64,000 nucleotides of DNA. It comes from DATAGF01 sp963813355. GTDB taxonomy: Bacteria; Actinomycetota; Thermoleophilia; Miltoncostaeales; Miltoncostaeaceae. Position numbers and translations under genes: made by a program. Under the pieces are notes generated by a model. That model saw nothing but the letters and a program-made list of their open reading frames with translations, was not told the origin of the DNA and made no database searches. Positions 46,313 through 54,486 of this stretch are shown piece after piece (positions within the stretch are counted from its first letter, which is position 1; each line of letters starts with the position of its first letter). Location: the NCBI GenBank assembly GCA_963813355.1, contig CAWEYS010000013.1, forward strand, positions 186,001-250,000. Reading direction: 5' to 3'.

Positions 46313-46483
46313 GTGGCCGACGAGACGCCTCCGCCCTGCCCGAAGGACGGCATCGCCATGCGCGCGACAACGCGGGTCATGCGCAGCCACGGGCTGCAGG
46401 CCGGCAAGGCGATCCCCCACGACAAGACCGTCAACGTCTGGCGCTGCCCGGCCTGCGGGCGGGAGCTGCCCCGCCCGGACTAG
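46313..46483 (+). CDS. 56-residue zinc-ribbon-like small protein
   Basis: A small protein starting at GTG 46313 behind a leaderless-type -10 element. One cysteine sits near the N-terminus (PPPCPKDGIAM) and a CxxC pair near the C-terminus (VWRCPACGREL), so three Cys plus a His may bind zinc. Its TAG stop shares CTAG (46480-46483) with the stop of the convergent HD-GYP gene, which supports it being a real gene. Function unknown. Confidence 0.65.
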   Translation: MADETPPPCPKDGIAMRATTRVMRSHGLQAGKAIPHDKTVNVWRCPACGRELPRPD

Positions 46484-47526
46484 GAGGCCGGCCGGGGCCG
46501 CGGGGCCATGGCCGCCGCGCCCGGTGAGCCGATCGGCGCCCCGCGCTCGCGCAGCACCTGCAGGAAGGCGGCGACCACGCGCGGGTCGAACTGCGTCCCC
46601 GCGCCCTCGCGCAGCTCCTCCGCCGCGGCCTCGGGCGACCGGCGCGCGTCGTAGGGGCGCTCGCTGGTGATCGCCTCGTAGGCGTCGCAGGCCATCACGA
46701 TGCGGGCCGGCAGGGGGATCTGCTCGCCGGCCAGCCCGTCCGGGTAGCCGCCACCATCCCATTGCTCGTGCATCGCGCGCAGCAGCGGCCCCATGTGCGC
46801 GAGCGCCGGTATCCCGAGCACGATCTCCTCGCCGGCGGCGGGGTGGCGGCGGATGACCTCCCACTCCTCGGGGGTGAGCGGCCCCGGCTTGTCGAGGATC
46901 TCCTGCGGCACGGCGAGCTTGCCGAGGTCGTGGAGGGCGCCGGCCACCTGGAGCTCGGCCAGCTCCGGCCCCGGCATGCCGAGGCGGCGGCCGACGGCGA
47001 CGGCCAGGTCCGCCACGTCCCCCGAGTGCCCGCCCACGGCGTGGTCCTTGGCCGCCAGGGCCAGCAGGATCGAGCCAACGGCGGCGTCCGCGGTGGCGCG
47101 CAGCAGGCGCCGCGGCGCCTCGGCCAGCGCGTAGCAGGCGGCGACCACGAACGGCCCAAGGGCGGTCCAGACGATCGCCATCACCGCGTCCTCGTTCGTG
47201 CCCTCGCCGGCGGCCCACGAGATGCGCTCGAGCGCGAGCGCGAGCTCGGCCGCCGCCGCCGTCGCCAGGCCCAGCGGAAGGGGCATCCGGAGCCCCACGA
47301 ACGCCAGCATCACGAGCAGCACCGCGTGGGTCGGCTCGAAACCCCGGCTGCCCGGTAGGAAGGCGGGCGACGCGCCCACCAGGACGCAGGCGAGGGCGAG
47401 CGCGATCGATTTGGCCGATCGGGCGGGCCAGCGCGGCGCGGTCAGGGTGGCCGCCACCAGTCGCTCGCGCAGCCCCGCGCTCTCGGCCAGGTCGATCGGT
47501 GCGCCGGTCGTCGGGAGGGGGCTCAT
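46480..47526 (-). CDS. HD-GYP domain phosphodiesterase-like membrane protein
   Basis: A 348-residue protein with an N-terminal membrane region of about four segments (residues 38-135) and a cytoplasmic HD-GYP domain. The HD motif is ALHDLGKLAVP near residue 203, then RRHPAAGEEIV, HEQWDGGGYPDGLAGEQIPL and MACDAYEAITSERPY. The GYP motif is intact (GGYPDGL), which suggests cyclic-di-GMP or related dinucleotide hydrolysis. ATG 47526 is leaderless by promoter position. Confidence 0.9.
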   Translation of the reverse strand: MSPLPTTGAPIDLAESAGLRERLVAATLTAPRWPARSAKSIALALACVLVGASPAFLPGSRGFEPTHAVLLVMLAFVGLRMPLPLGLATAAAAELALALERISWAAGEGTNEDAVMAIVWTALGPFVVAACYALAEAPRRLLRATADAAVGSILLALAAKDHAVGGHSGDVADLAVAVGRRLGMPGPELAELQVAGALHDLGKLAVPQEILDKPGPLTPEEWEVIRRHPAAGEEIVLGIPALAHMGPLLRAMHEQWDGGGYPDGLAGEQIPLPARIVMACDAYEAITSERPYDARRSPEAAAEELREGAGTQFDPRVVAAFLQVLRERGAPIGSPGAAAMAPRPRPAS

Positions 47527-47533
47527 CGGGGCG

Positions 47534-47539
47534 ACACTA
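47534..47539 (-). promoter_or_regulatory. -10 element of the HD-GYP gene (leaderless type)
   Basis: On the minus strand TAGTGT ends 7 bases before the ATG at 47526. Confidence 0.45.
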
Positions 47540-47585
47540 ACCCCGGCCGCACGCCCTGGCGAGGCGCCGCGTGCCGCGTCCGTGC

Positions 47586-48083
47586 TCACCGCGTTCCGCC
47601 GTCCCGGGCGGCGGGATCCCGGCCCTCGGTCCTCGCGACCGCCGCCAGCTCGTCGATCCTCAGCGCGACCGCGACCGCGGCGGGCTTGTCCGCGTCGGCG
47701 GCGGCGTCGGCGACGTGCCAGGCCTCGCGCGAGAAGTAGGCCAGCCGCGGCCCGGCGTCCGCGCGGCCGGCGCTCGCCCGCGCCTGCTCCTCCAGGTAGC
47801 GCAGGATCTCCTCGCACTCCGCGCTGGACCAGCCGCCGCCGCCCACGGGATCGCGCTTGTGGCCCAGGAGCCACCAGACCAGGATCAGCAGCGGGACCTT
47901 CACCACGACGAGAGCCGCGACGACCCAGATCGCCAGCGTCTCCGGGCTGCCGGTCCCGGCGGCGAGCAGCGCGACGAAGCTCCCCAGGGAGAGGACCACC
48001 AGGGCGAAGGCGACCAGCCCCAGGATGACCCCCGCCCGCGGGTTGCCGTGACGATCCACGAGCAGCGATCCGCGCGAACCCAC
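47586..48083 (-). CDS. Hypothetical membrane protein, two membrane segments
   Basis: A 165-residue protein starting at GTG 48083. Two hydrophobic segments (about residues 18-41, GVILGLVAFALVVLSLGSFV, and 50-72, AIWVVAALVVVKVPLLILVW) are followed by a cytoplasmic helical tail (SSAECEEILRYLEEQARAS, FSREAWHVADAAADADK). The family is not recognised. It is divergent from the repeat protein gene and precedes the HD-GYP gene on the same strand by 59 bases. Confidence 0.7.
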   Translation of the reverse strand: MGSRGSLLVDRHGNPRAGVILGLVAFALVVLSLGSFVALLAAGTGSPETLAIWVVAALVVVKVPLLILVWWLLGHKRDPVGGGGWSSAECEEILRYLEEQARASAGRADAGPRLAYFSREAWHVADAAADADKPAAVAVALRIDELAAVARTEGRDPAARDGGTR

Positions 48084-48089
48084 GAGCGG

Positions 48090-48095
48090 ACGCTA
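48090..48095 (-). promoter_or_regulatory. -10 element of the two-segment membrane protein (leaderless type)
   Basis: On the minus strand TAGCGT ends 6 bases before the GTG at 48083. Confidence 0.45.
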
Positions 48096-48173
48096 GCAAC
48101 CTCTCGCAGCATCGCGGCCGATGGGCGGCCCCATCTCGCCGAATGGGGAGTTTCCTGCGGTTCTCCCTGCCGG

Positions 48174-48179
48174 TAGACA
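48174..48179 (+). promoter_or_regulatory. -10 element of the secreted repeat protein (leaderless type)
   Basis: TAGACA ends 8 bases before the ATG at 48188. Its position argues for this start over the upstream ATG at 48143. Confidence 0.4.
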
Positions 48180-48187
48180 GGGCGGCG

Positions 48188-49438
48188 ATGGCTCCACGCC
48201 TCGCGACGCTCTGCGTCGCCCTCGGCCTCGCCCTCGCTGCGCCCGCCCCGGCGCTGGCGGGACCCCTGGCGAAGGCGCTCGACCACCTCGCCGCCCGGCA
48301 GGACCCGGTTGCCGGAGGCTTCGCGGAGGTGGGAGGGACCGATCCGACCTACAGCGCCTGGGGAGCGCTCGCGGTCGCGGGCGCGGGCGAGAACGTGGGC
48401 CGGTGGCGCAGCGGCCTCGCCACCCTGCGCGACGCGGTCTCCGCTCCCCTGCGGCGCCCGACGCTCGGCGATCTCGAGCTCGCGGCCGTCGCCGCCGCCG
48501 CCGCGGGCCTCGACCCGCGGTCCGTCGGCGGCCGCAACACCGTGAGGGCGGTGCTCGCCGCCCAGCGGGCCGACGGCTCGATCGGCGATTCCCCCGCCAC
48601 GACCGCCTGGGGCATCCTCGCGCTGCGCGCCGGGGGCCTCGACCCGGGGGCGCGGGCCGTGCGCCGGGCGCGCGGCGCCCTCGTCCGGCAGCAGAACCGG
48701 GACGGCGGCTGGTCGACCGGCCCCGAGTCGCCGGGGTCGGGGCCCAACACGACGTCGGCGGCGGTGCAGGGCCTGTGGGCCGCCGGCGCACGTCTGGAGG
48801 CCCCGTCGGAGCTGGAGCGCGCCTCGTCGCTGCAGCGCGCGCGCGACTTCCTCGTGAGGGCGCAGAACGCCGACGGGGGGTTCGGTCCGGTCGTCGGCGG
48901 GACCACCCAGGCGCTGACCACCGCCTGGGTGACCGTCGCCCTCCACACGATGGGCGAGGACCCCGAGCGCCCTCCCTGGAGCCGGTCGGGAGGGCCGCTC
49001 GAGGCGCTGCGCGACATGCAGCTCGCCAACGGAGGGGTGCGCAACGAGCGGAGCTCGTCGAGCGCGTCGGTCTGGGCCACCTCGCAGGCGGCGCTGGCCT
49101 TCGCCCGCGGCCCGCTGCCGCTCGGGCCGCGCCCTCTGCGGCCGATCCCGGCCCGCGCGCCGCGCATGCTCTGGCGCGAGCCCGCCGCCGGGGAGCCGAC
49201 GCGCGGCGCGCTGATCGTGCGCTACCGCGACGACGAGGGCGGCACCGGGGTGGACGCGTCGCGCGTGAGGCTCCGGGTCGGCGGGCGCGACGTGACGCGC
49301 CGGGCGCTCGTGACGCCCTTCGCGCTGCGCCTGCCGGCGTCCGACGTCCGCCCGGGCGCTGCGGTGCGGCTCGCGCTCCGGGACCGGGCGGGCAACGCGA
49401 GCGCGGTCGGCTGGACGCTCGCCGGCGACGGTCGTTAA
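48188..49438 (+). CDS. Secreted prenyltransferase/squalene-cyclase-like repeat protein
   Basis: A 416-residue exported protein. The signal peptide is clear (APRLATLCVALGLALAAPAPALAG). The mature part holds alpha/alpha-toroid repeats with the motif found in terpene cyclase and prenyltransferase beta subunits: QDPVAGGFAEVGG, QRADGSIGDS, QQNRDGGWSTG, QNADGGFGPV and ANGGVRNE. The C-terminal 90 residues form a separate beta-rich domain (ALIVRYRDDEGGTGVDASRV). It is probably a surface or cell-wall-associated repeat protein, not an active cyclase, as the catalytic DxDD motif is not seen. Confidence 0.82.
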   Translation: MAPRLATLCVALGLALAAPAPALAGPLAKALDHLAARQDPVAGGFAEVGGTDPTYSAWGALAVAGAGENVGRWRSGLATLRDAVSAPLRRPTLGDLELAAVAAAAAGLDPRSVGGRNTVRAVLAAQRADGSIGDSPATTAWGILALRAGGLDPGARAVRRARGALVRQQNRDGGWSTGPESPGSGPNTTSAAVQGLWAAGARLEAPSELERASSLQRARDFLVRAQNADGGFGPVVGGTTQALTTAWVTVALHTMGEDPERPPWSRSGGPLEALRDMQLANGGVRNERSSSSASVWATSQAALAFARGPLPLGPRPLRPIPARAPRMLWREPAAGEPTRGALIVRYRDDEGGTGVDASRVRLRVGGRDVTRRALVTPFALRLPASDVRPGAAVRLALRDRAGNASAVGWTLAGDGR

Positions 49439-49451
49439 CAGGAAAAGCACC

Positions 49452-49481
49452 TTGCGGACCCGCCGAGGCTTTGCCTACACT
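49452..49481 (+). promoter_or_regulatory. Promoter of the IscA/HesB-like gene (-35 and -10)
   Basis: TTGCGG (49452-49457) and TACACT (49476-49481) are spaced by 18 bases. The -10 ends 6 bases before ATG 49488, so the message is probably leaderless. Confidence 0.55.
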
Positions 49482-49487
49482 GAGGGC

Positions 49488-49808
49488 ATGGTCACCCTCA
49501 CCGACGACGCCAGGCTCAAGCTCCGCTCGCTGCTCGACGACGAGGCCGATCCGGCCGCCGGGCTGCGGGTGCAGGTGGTGCCCGGGGGCTGCTCGGGCTT
49601 CGAGTACGACCTCTCGCTCGCGGGGCCTCAGGACGGCGACGAGGTGGTGGAGAGCGGCGGCGTCACGGTCATCGTGGACCGGTTCAGCGTCCCGTACCTG
49701 CTCGGCGTCGAGCTCGACTACGAGGAGGGCTTCCAGGGCGCCGGGTTCCTCATCAGGAACCCCAACGCGACGGCCTCCTGCGGCTGCGGCAAGAGCTTCC
49801 AGACCTGA
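49488..49808 (+). CDS. HesB/IscA-family iron-sulfur carrier
   Basis: A 106-residue A-type carrier (ErpA/IscA/HesB) that inserts Fe-S clusters. The three conserved cysteines are in PGGCSGFEYDL and ASCGCGKSF near the C-terminus. VTLTDDARLKLRSLLDDE is the typical start. It has its own leaderless promoter. Fe-S assembly genes are not adjacent; the next gene is an acyltransferase. Confidence 0.94.
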   Translation: MVTLTDDARLKLRSLLDDEADPAAGLRVQVVPGGCSGFEYDLSLAGPQDGDEVVESGGVTVIVDRFSVPYLLGVELDYEEGFQGAGFLIRNPNATASCGCGKSFQT

Positions 49809-49809
49809 C

Positions 49810-50472
49810 CTGAGCCGGGTCCACTGGCACCCGGCCGGGCCCGGGCTGCGGTGGGCGGGCTGGCGCTTCGCGAGCTTCGTGCTGGGGCTGACCCTGCCCT
49901 GGCTCGCCGGGTTCCGCGTGGCCGGGCGGCGGCGCATCCCCCGCCAGGGCGGCGTGCTCGTGGTCGCCAACCACGTGGGCGATCTCGACCCATGCTTCGT
50001 GGGGGTCGCCTGCGTGCCGCGGGCGGCGCAGTACATGGCCGACGCCCGCCACTACCGCCATCTGCCCTTCGCGCGGCTGCTCTTCGCCGTCGGCGCGTTC
50101 CCGGTGCGGCCCGGCAGCCCCGACACCCGCGCGCTGCGCTACGCGCGGGAGCAGCTCCTGGCCGGCGAGCTGATCGTCATCTTCGCGGAGGGGCGACCGG
50201 GCTGGGGGGCGCCCATGGGGGACTTCCTCGAGGGCGCCGGCCACCTGGGCCTGACCCCGGGCGTCACGGTGGTGCCCGCGGCGGTCTGGGGCGTGCAGCA
50301 CCTGATGCGCGGCTGGCGCCCCGTCGGCCGCGGCCCGGTGTTCGTGGCGTTCGGCCACCCGGTGCCGCCCCCCGAGGACGGCTCCCGGCGCGAGCGCGCC
50401 GCCGAGCTCACCCGGCGCACGCGGGCGGCGGTGGGGGAGCTGCTCGAGCCGATGATGCGGGCGTACCCGTGA
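49810..50472 (+). CDS. 1-acyl-sn-glycerol-3-phosphate acyltransferase (PlsC-like)
   Basis: Membrane-associated lysophosphatidate acyltransferase-like protein of about 220 residues. The catalytic HX4D motif is NHVGDLDPCF, and the substrate motif is IFAEGRPGWG in place of the usual FPEGTRS. An N-terminal hydrophobic segment (FASFVLGLTLPWLAG) is present. No ATG, GTG or TTG lies at the expected start; CTG 49810, two bases after the upstream stop codon, gives the natural N-terminus. The stop overlaps the beta-lactamase-like gene (GTGA). Confidence 0.85.
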   Translation: MSRVHWHPAGPGLRWAGWRFASFVLGLTLPWLAGFRVAGRRRIPRQGGVLVVANHVGDLDPCFVGVACVPRAAQYMADARHYRHLPFARLLFAVGAFPVRPGSPDTRALRYAREQLLAGELIVIFAEGRPGWGAPMGDFLEGAGHLGLTPGVTVVPAAVWGVQHLMRGWRPVGRGPVFVAFGHPVPPPEDGSRRERAAELTRRTRAAVGELLEPMMRAYP

Positions 50473-51590
50473 TCGCGCACGCCGCGCCCCCGCCTCCGGT
50501 GGTCTCGGCGCCGCCGGTCAGCTTCGGGCACGCGGCGGTGCGGCTGGGGGCGGGCACCGACCGGATCGAGGTCCAGGCCGACGGACGCATCACCGCGCGC
50601 CTGCGGCCTCCGCCGGGCCCGCGCCGCGTGTCCGTGCCGGTGCCGGCGGGCGTCCACGCCGTGCGGGTGAAGGCCATCGGCCGGGGCGGGGCGCGCTGGT
50701 CGAAGACGGTGCGCATCCGCGCCCTGCCGCGCGGCGCCCTGCGGGCGGGGCGAATCCCGGGCTTCGTCAACCGCGCCCTGCAGCGCGACGTGGAGCGGCT
50801 CGCGGGCGAGACCTCGGCGATCACGGGGGTCTACGTCCAGCACCTGGTGACCGGGTGCGGCGCGGCCGTCAACGCCGACGCCCAGTTCCCGGCGGCCAGC
50901 ACGCTCAAGGCGGCGATCCTGGTCGACGCCGTGCGGCACGGGCAGGCCGCCTCCCTGCGCTCCACCCTGGACAGCATGATCATCGACTCGAACGACGCGG
51001 CGGCGAACTCCGCCCTCGCGGCCCTGGGCGGCGGCTCCGGGGACGCCGGCGCGGCGCAGGTCACGGACACGCTCCGCGACCTCGGGCTGGCGCGATCGCT
51101 GGTGCGCCGCCCGTACATCGTCGAGAACGAGCGCCATCCGCTGCCGATCGGGACGACCTCCAGCCCGCCCCTCTACACCAACTTCATCAGCACGCCGTAC
51201 GAGCTCGCCCGCCTGATGGTGGCCGTGCACCGCGGCGCGGTCGGCAGGGGCGGCGTCGCGCGGCTCGGCATCGGGACGGCCGAGGCGCGCGCCGAGCTGC
51301 TCGCCCGGTTCCTCGACGTGCGCGACACCAGCAAGCTCGTCGCCGGCCTGCCCTCCGGCGTCCCCGTCGCCCACAAGACCGGCTACACGGACGATGTCCG
51401 CCACGACGCCGGAATCATCTACCTGCGCAGCGGGCCGGTCGTGGCGTCCGCCATGACCTACCGCCAGGGCAGCATCGCGGGCACCGGCGAGCGGTTCATC
51501 GCGCGCGTGGCCACGATCGCGCGCAGCCGCCTGGCCGGCGGGGGGGCCTGCGACGGGCTCCCGCTGAGCCCGCCGCCACGGCAGAGGTAG
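50469..51590 (+). CDS. Class A beta-lactamase-like serine hydrolase
   Basis: A 373-residue serine hydrolase. The SxxK motif is STLK near residue 144-147 (FPAASTLKAAI), the SDN-equivalent is DSNDAAAN and the KTG triad is HKTGYTDDV near 303. A beta-sandwich domain of about 110 residues precedes it (VPVPAGVHAVRVKAIGRGG). A signal peptide is not evident from the GTG start, though such enzymes are normally exported. It may be a cell-wall carboxypeptidase-like enzyme or a true beta-lactamase; the catalytic Glu of the omega loop could not be assigned with confidence. Confidence 0.85.
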   Translation: MIAHAAPPPPVVSAPPVSFGHAAVRLGAGTDRIEVQADGRITARLRPPPGPRRVSVPVPAGVHAVRVKAIGRGGARWSKTVRIRALPRGALRAGRIPGFVNRALQRDVERLAGETSAITGVYVQHLVTGCGAAVNADAQFPAASTLKAAILVDAVRHGQAASLRSTLDSMIIDSNDAAANSALAALGGGSGDAGAAQVTDTLRDLGLARSLVRRPYIVENERHPLPIGTTSSPPLYTNFISTPYELARLMVAVHRGAVGRGGVARLGIGTAEARAELLARFLDVRDTSKLVAGLPSGVPVAHKTGYTDDVRHDAGIIYLRSGPVVASAMTYRQGSIAGTGERFIARVATIARSRLAGGGACDGLPLSPPPRQR

Positions 51591-51624
51591 CGCGCGGCGA
51601 TCAGCCGGGCCCGGCTCCGTTCGA

Positions 51625-51630
51625 TATCCT
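51625..51630 (+). promoter_or_regulatory. -10 element of the sulfotransferase gene (leaderless type)
   Basis: TATCCT ends 7 bases before the ATG at 51638, with no ribosome binding site between them. Confidence 0.45.
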
Positions 51631-51637
51631 CATCCTT

Positions 51638-52519
51638 ATGTCAACGATCAGATATCTCTATGGATCGCCGACGACCTCCTACCTGATCTGCACCACGCCC
51701 CGCAGCGGGAGCACGTTCCTGAGCCAGGCGCTCGCCAGCACGGGGGTGGCGGGGCGCCCGGAGGAGTACTTCCAGCAGCTCACCGCGACGGGCCTGCCGC
51801 GCCGCCCGGTCGACTACCTCGAGGGCCTCGACGCGGAGGCGGTGCCGACCCCGCGGGGCGCCCCGGACGGCGACCACCGGGTGGACCCGATGTTCGATCC
51901 GCGCCGCTTCGCGGGCTTCGGCGACTACGTCAGCTGGGTCCTCGGGACCGCGACCACGAGCAACGGCGTCTTCGGCGCGAAGATCATGTCCGCCTACGTG
52001 GACGGGCTGGCCACGGGCCTCCGCGAGGCGCTCGGCGACCGCGCGCCGGACACCACGCCCGGGCTGCTGGCGACGGTCTTCCCCCGCCTGCGCTACGTCT
52101 TCCTCGTGCGCGAGGACAAGGTGCGGCAGGCCGTCTCGCTGTGGCGGGCCATCCAGACCTGGCAGTGGCGCGAGGACGCGCCCGAGGCCGGCCACGTCGA
52201 CGCCGCCCGTGGCGACGGCGTGCTGCGGTACGACTTCGCGGCTCTCGACCACCTCCGTCGCCGGCTGGCGGACGAGGAGCGGTGGTGGCGCGCCTACTTC
52301 GCCGACGCCGGGATCGAGCCCCTGACGATCGTCTACGAGCAGTTCGCCGACGGACACGACGACGTCGTCCGGGCGGTCCTGCGCCACCTCGAGATCCCGT
52401 TCGACGGCTCGTGGACGCTCCCGAGCCCCACCATGCGGCGCCAGTCCGACGGCCTCTCGAGCGACTGGGCCGCGCGCTTCGCGGCCGAGGCCTCCGCCAC
52501 CGCGGGGGCATCGCGGTGA
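51638..52519 (+). CDS. Stf0-type sulfotransferase
   Basis: A 293-residue PAPS-dependent sulfotransferase. The 5'-phosphosulfate loop is ICTTPRSGSTFLSQAL near residues 17-27, and the 3'-phosphate region contains RLRYVFLVREDKVRQAVSLW. These match the Stf0 family, whose founder sulfates trehalose in mycobacteria. The gene is coupled by a GTGA overlap to a sulfatase, so the two may act on the same sulfated metabolite. The acceptor is unknown. Leaderless by promoter position. Confidence 0.87.
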   Translation: MSTIRYLYGSPTTSYLICTTPRSGSTFLSQALASTGVAGRPEEYFQQLTATGLPRRPVDYLEGLDAEAVPTPRGAPDGDHRVDPMFDPRRFAGFGDYVSWVLGTATTSNGVFGAKIMSAYVDGLATGLREALGDRAPDTTPGLLATVFPRLRYVFLVREDKVRQAVSLWRAIQTWQWREDAPEAGHVDAARGDGVLRYDFAALDHLRRRLADEERWWRAYFADAGIEPLTIVYEQFADGHDDVVRAVLRHLEIPFDGSWTLPSPTMRRQSDGLSSDWAARFAAEASATAGASR

Positions 52520-53856
52520 CCCCGCCCCCGCCGAACATCCTCTACCTGCACTCGCACGACACCGGCCGCCAGGTGCAGCCCTACGGCGGCGCCGTCCGCA
52601 CGCCGCGCATCCAGCGGCTCGCGGAGGAGGGCGTGGTCTTCCGCCAGGCCTTCTGCGCCGCCTCGACCTGCTCGGCCAGCCGCGCCTGCCTCCTCACCGG
52701 CCGCTACGCCCACGCCAACGGGATGCTGGGGCTGGCCCACAGGGGCTGGTCCCTGGACGACTACCAGCAGCACATCGTCCACACCCTGCGCGACATCGGC
52801 TACCACTCGACGCTGGTCGGCGAGCAGCACGTCTCGAAGGAGCCGGGCGAGATCGGCTACGACGAGGTGGTCAAGATCGGGACCACCCGGGCGACCGACG
52901 TCGCCCCCGTCACCATCGACCTGCTGCGCCGGGCCCACCGGCGGCCGTTCTTCCTGTCGGTGGGCTTCTTCGAGACCCACCGGGAGTTCTTCCGCCCCGC
53001 CGACGGCGAGGAGCGCTGGGCCGCGGTGCCCGCGCACCTTCCCGACACCCCCGAGATCCGGCGCGACATGGCCGCCTTCAACGCCAGCGCCCGCTCTCTC
53101 GACGCCGGCATCGGCGCGGTGCTGGACGAGCTCGACGCCCTGGGCCTGAGCGACGACACCCTGGTCATCTGCACGACCGACCACGGGATGCCCTTCCCGG
53201 GCGCCAAGGCGACCCTCACCGACCGGGGCATCGGCGTCTTCCTGATCATGCGCGGCCCCGGCGGCTTCCGCGGCGGGCGCGTCGTCGACGCCCTCGTCTC
53301 GCAGGTCGACATCTTCCCGACCGTCTGCGACCTCGCGGGGATCCCGCCGCCCCACTGGCTCCAGGGGCGGTCCATGCTCCCGCTGCTGCGCGGGGCGGGC
53401 GAGATCCGCGAGGAGGTCTTCGCCGAGGGCACCTACCACGCGGCCTACGAGCCCCAGCGCGCGATCCGCACCCGCCGCTGGAAGTACATCCGCCGCTTCG
53501 ACGACCGGCGCACCCCGGTGGTGGTCAACACCGACGACGGCCCCGCCAAGAACGCCTGGCTGGCGGCCGGCTGGGCCGAGCGGGCCGTGCCGCCCGAGGA
53601 GCTCTACGACCTCGTGCTCGACCCGGCCGAGGGCGAGAACCTGATCGACCGCGACGAGCACGCGGCGGTGGCGCGGGACCTGCGCGCGCGCCTGCTCCGC
53701 TGGATGGCCGAGACCGGCGATCCATTGCTCGACGGGCCGGTCGACCCGCCTCCCGGCGCGGAGTACAACGAGCAGGATCAGATCTCCCCGCGCGAGCCGA
53801 CCAGGATCTCCCCGGTCATCGGCCGGGCGGCGGCGTGGGAGCGCGGCGGAGCCTGA
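52516..53856 (+). CDS. Type I sulfatase
   Basis: A 446-residue formylglycine-dependent sulfatase. The activation motif is CSASR at residues 52-56 (STCSASRACLLTGRYAHANG), so the Cys would be converted to formylglycine by a separate enzyme that is not in the window. Metal ligands are in LYLHSHDTGRQ and CTTDHGMP. WKYIRRF and ELYDLVLDPAEGENLID are the usual C-terminal blocks. No signal peptide is present, so it may act in the cytoplasm. GTG 52516 overlaps the sulfotransferase stop. The last 41 bases overlap a convergent gene. Confidence 0.92.
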   Translation: MTPPPPNILYLHSHDTGRQVQPYGGAVRTPRIQRLAEEGVVFRQAFCAASTCSASRACLLTGRYAHANGMLGLAHRGWSLDDYQQHIVHTLRDIGYHSTLVGEQHVSKEPGEIGYDEVVKIGTTRATDVAPVTIDLLRRAHRRPFFLSVGFFETHREFFRPADGEERWAAVPAHLPDTPEIRRDMAAFNASARSLDAGIGAVLDELDALGLSDDTLVICTTDHGMPFPGAKATLTDRGIGVFLIMRGPGGFRGGRVVDALVSQVDIFPTVCDLAGIPPPHWLQGRSMLPLLRGAGEIREEVFAEGTYHAAYEPQRAIRTRRWKYIRRFDDRRTPVVVNTDDGPAKNAWLAAGWAERAVPPEELYDLVLDPAEGENLIDRDEHAAVARDLRARLLRWMAETGDPLLDGPVDPPPGAEYNEQDQISPREPTRISPVIGRAAAWERGGA

Positions 53857-54415
53857 GCCGGCGCCGCTCGACGACCGCGCGCCAGTCGATGCGGCCGAAC
53901 AGCCAGAGCGCGATCGCCAGCGCGGCCAGGCCAAGGGCCAGCGACCACGGGCCGACCCAGTCGCGCAAGCGGTCGGCGATCTCGTCGGCGGTGGCGCTGG
54001 CGAAGGCCACCCCCAGGCCATAGGTCACCAGGCGCCCGGCGACCGTGGCCGCGCCGATCAGGGCGAGGTTGACGCGCAGCACCCCGGCGGCCGTGTAGAG
54101 CGCGCCGGCCGGGGGAGGGGAGACGGCGAGCAGCGCCGCCGTCCCGAGCCGCCCGCGCCGGCCGCGCAGGCGCCCGGCCAGGTAGTCGACGTTGGCCCGG
54201 GCGGCCGGGCCCATCAGCCGCGGGCCGAGCGCGCGCGTCCACGCCGCGAGGCCGATGCGCCCCGCGCCGGCGCCCAGCGCCCCCGCCACCACCACCCCGG
54301 CCGGGTTGGCGTCCAGCTCGAGGCTGATGTACGTGAGCACCAGCCACGAGGGCGGCAGGGGGAGCGGGGTGATGGTCATCGCGGCGACGATGCCGAAGGC
54401 CACGAGGTACTCCAC
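53816..54415 (-). CDS. Small integral membrane protein, VTT/DedA-like
   Basis: A 199-residue protein with about four or five membrane segments. The N-terminal VEYLVAFGIVAAMTITPLPL with the proline-rich re-entrant loop (PLPLPPSWLVLTYIS) and the later AVSPPPAGALYTAAGVLRV resemble VTT/SNARE-associated (DedA-like) proteins, thought to move lipid carriers. The call is tentative. GTG 54415 has a leaderless-type -10. The 3' end overlaps the sulfatase by 41 bases. Confidence 0.65.
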   Translation of the reverse strand: MEYLVAFGIVAAMTITPLPLPPSWLVLTYISLELDANPAGVVVAGALGAGAGRIGLAAWTRALGPRLMGPAARANVDYLAGRLRGRRGRLGTAALLAVSPPPAGALYTAAGVLRVNLALIGAATVAGRLVTYGLGVAFASATADEIADRLRDWVGPWSLALGLAALAIALWLFGRIDWRAVVERRRLRLRRAPTPPPGR

Positions 54416-54422
54416 CGGTCCG

Positions 54423-54428
54423 AGGCTA
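54423..54428 (-). promoter_or_regulatory. -10 element of the DedA-like gene (leaderless type)
   Basis: On the minus strand TAGCCT ends 7 bases before the GTG at 54415. Confidence 0.45.
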
Positions 54429-54472
54429 GCGGCGGCGGCCGCCGGGCAGGGCGGGGCGGGGGCTCGCGCCGC

Positions 54473-54478
54473 TAGCTT
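54473..54478 (+). promoter_or_regulatory. -10 element of the DsbA-like gene (leaderless type)
   Basis: TAGCTT ends 8 bases before the GTG at 54487, with no ribosome binding site between them. Confidence 0.45.
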
Positions 54479-54486
54479 CTGCCGCG

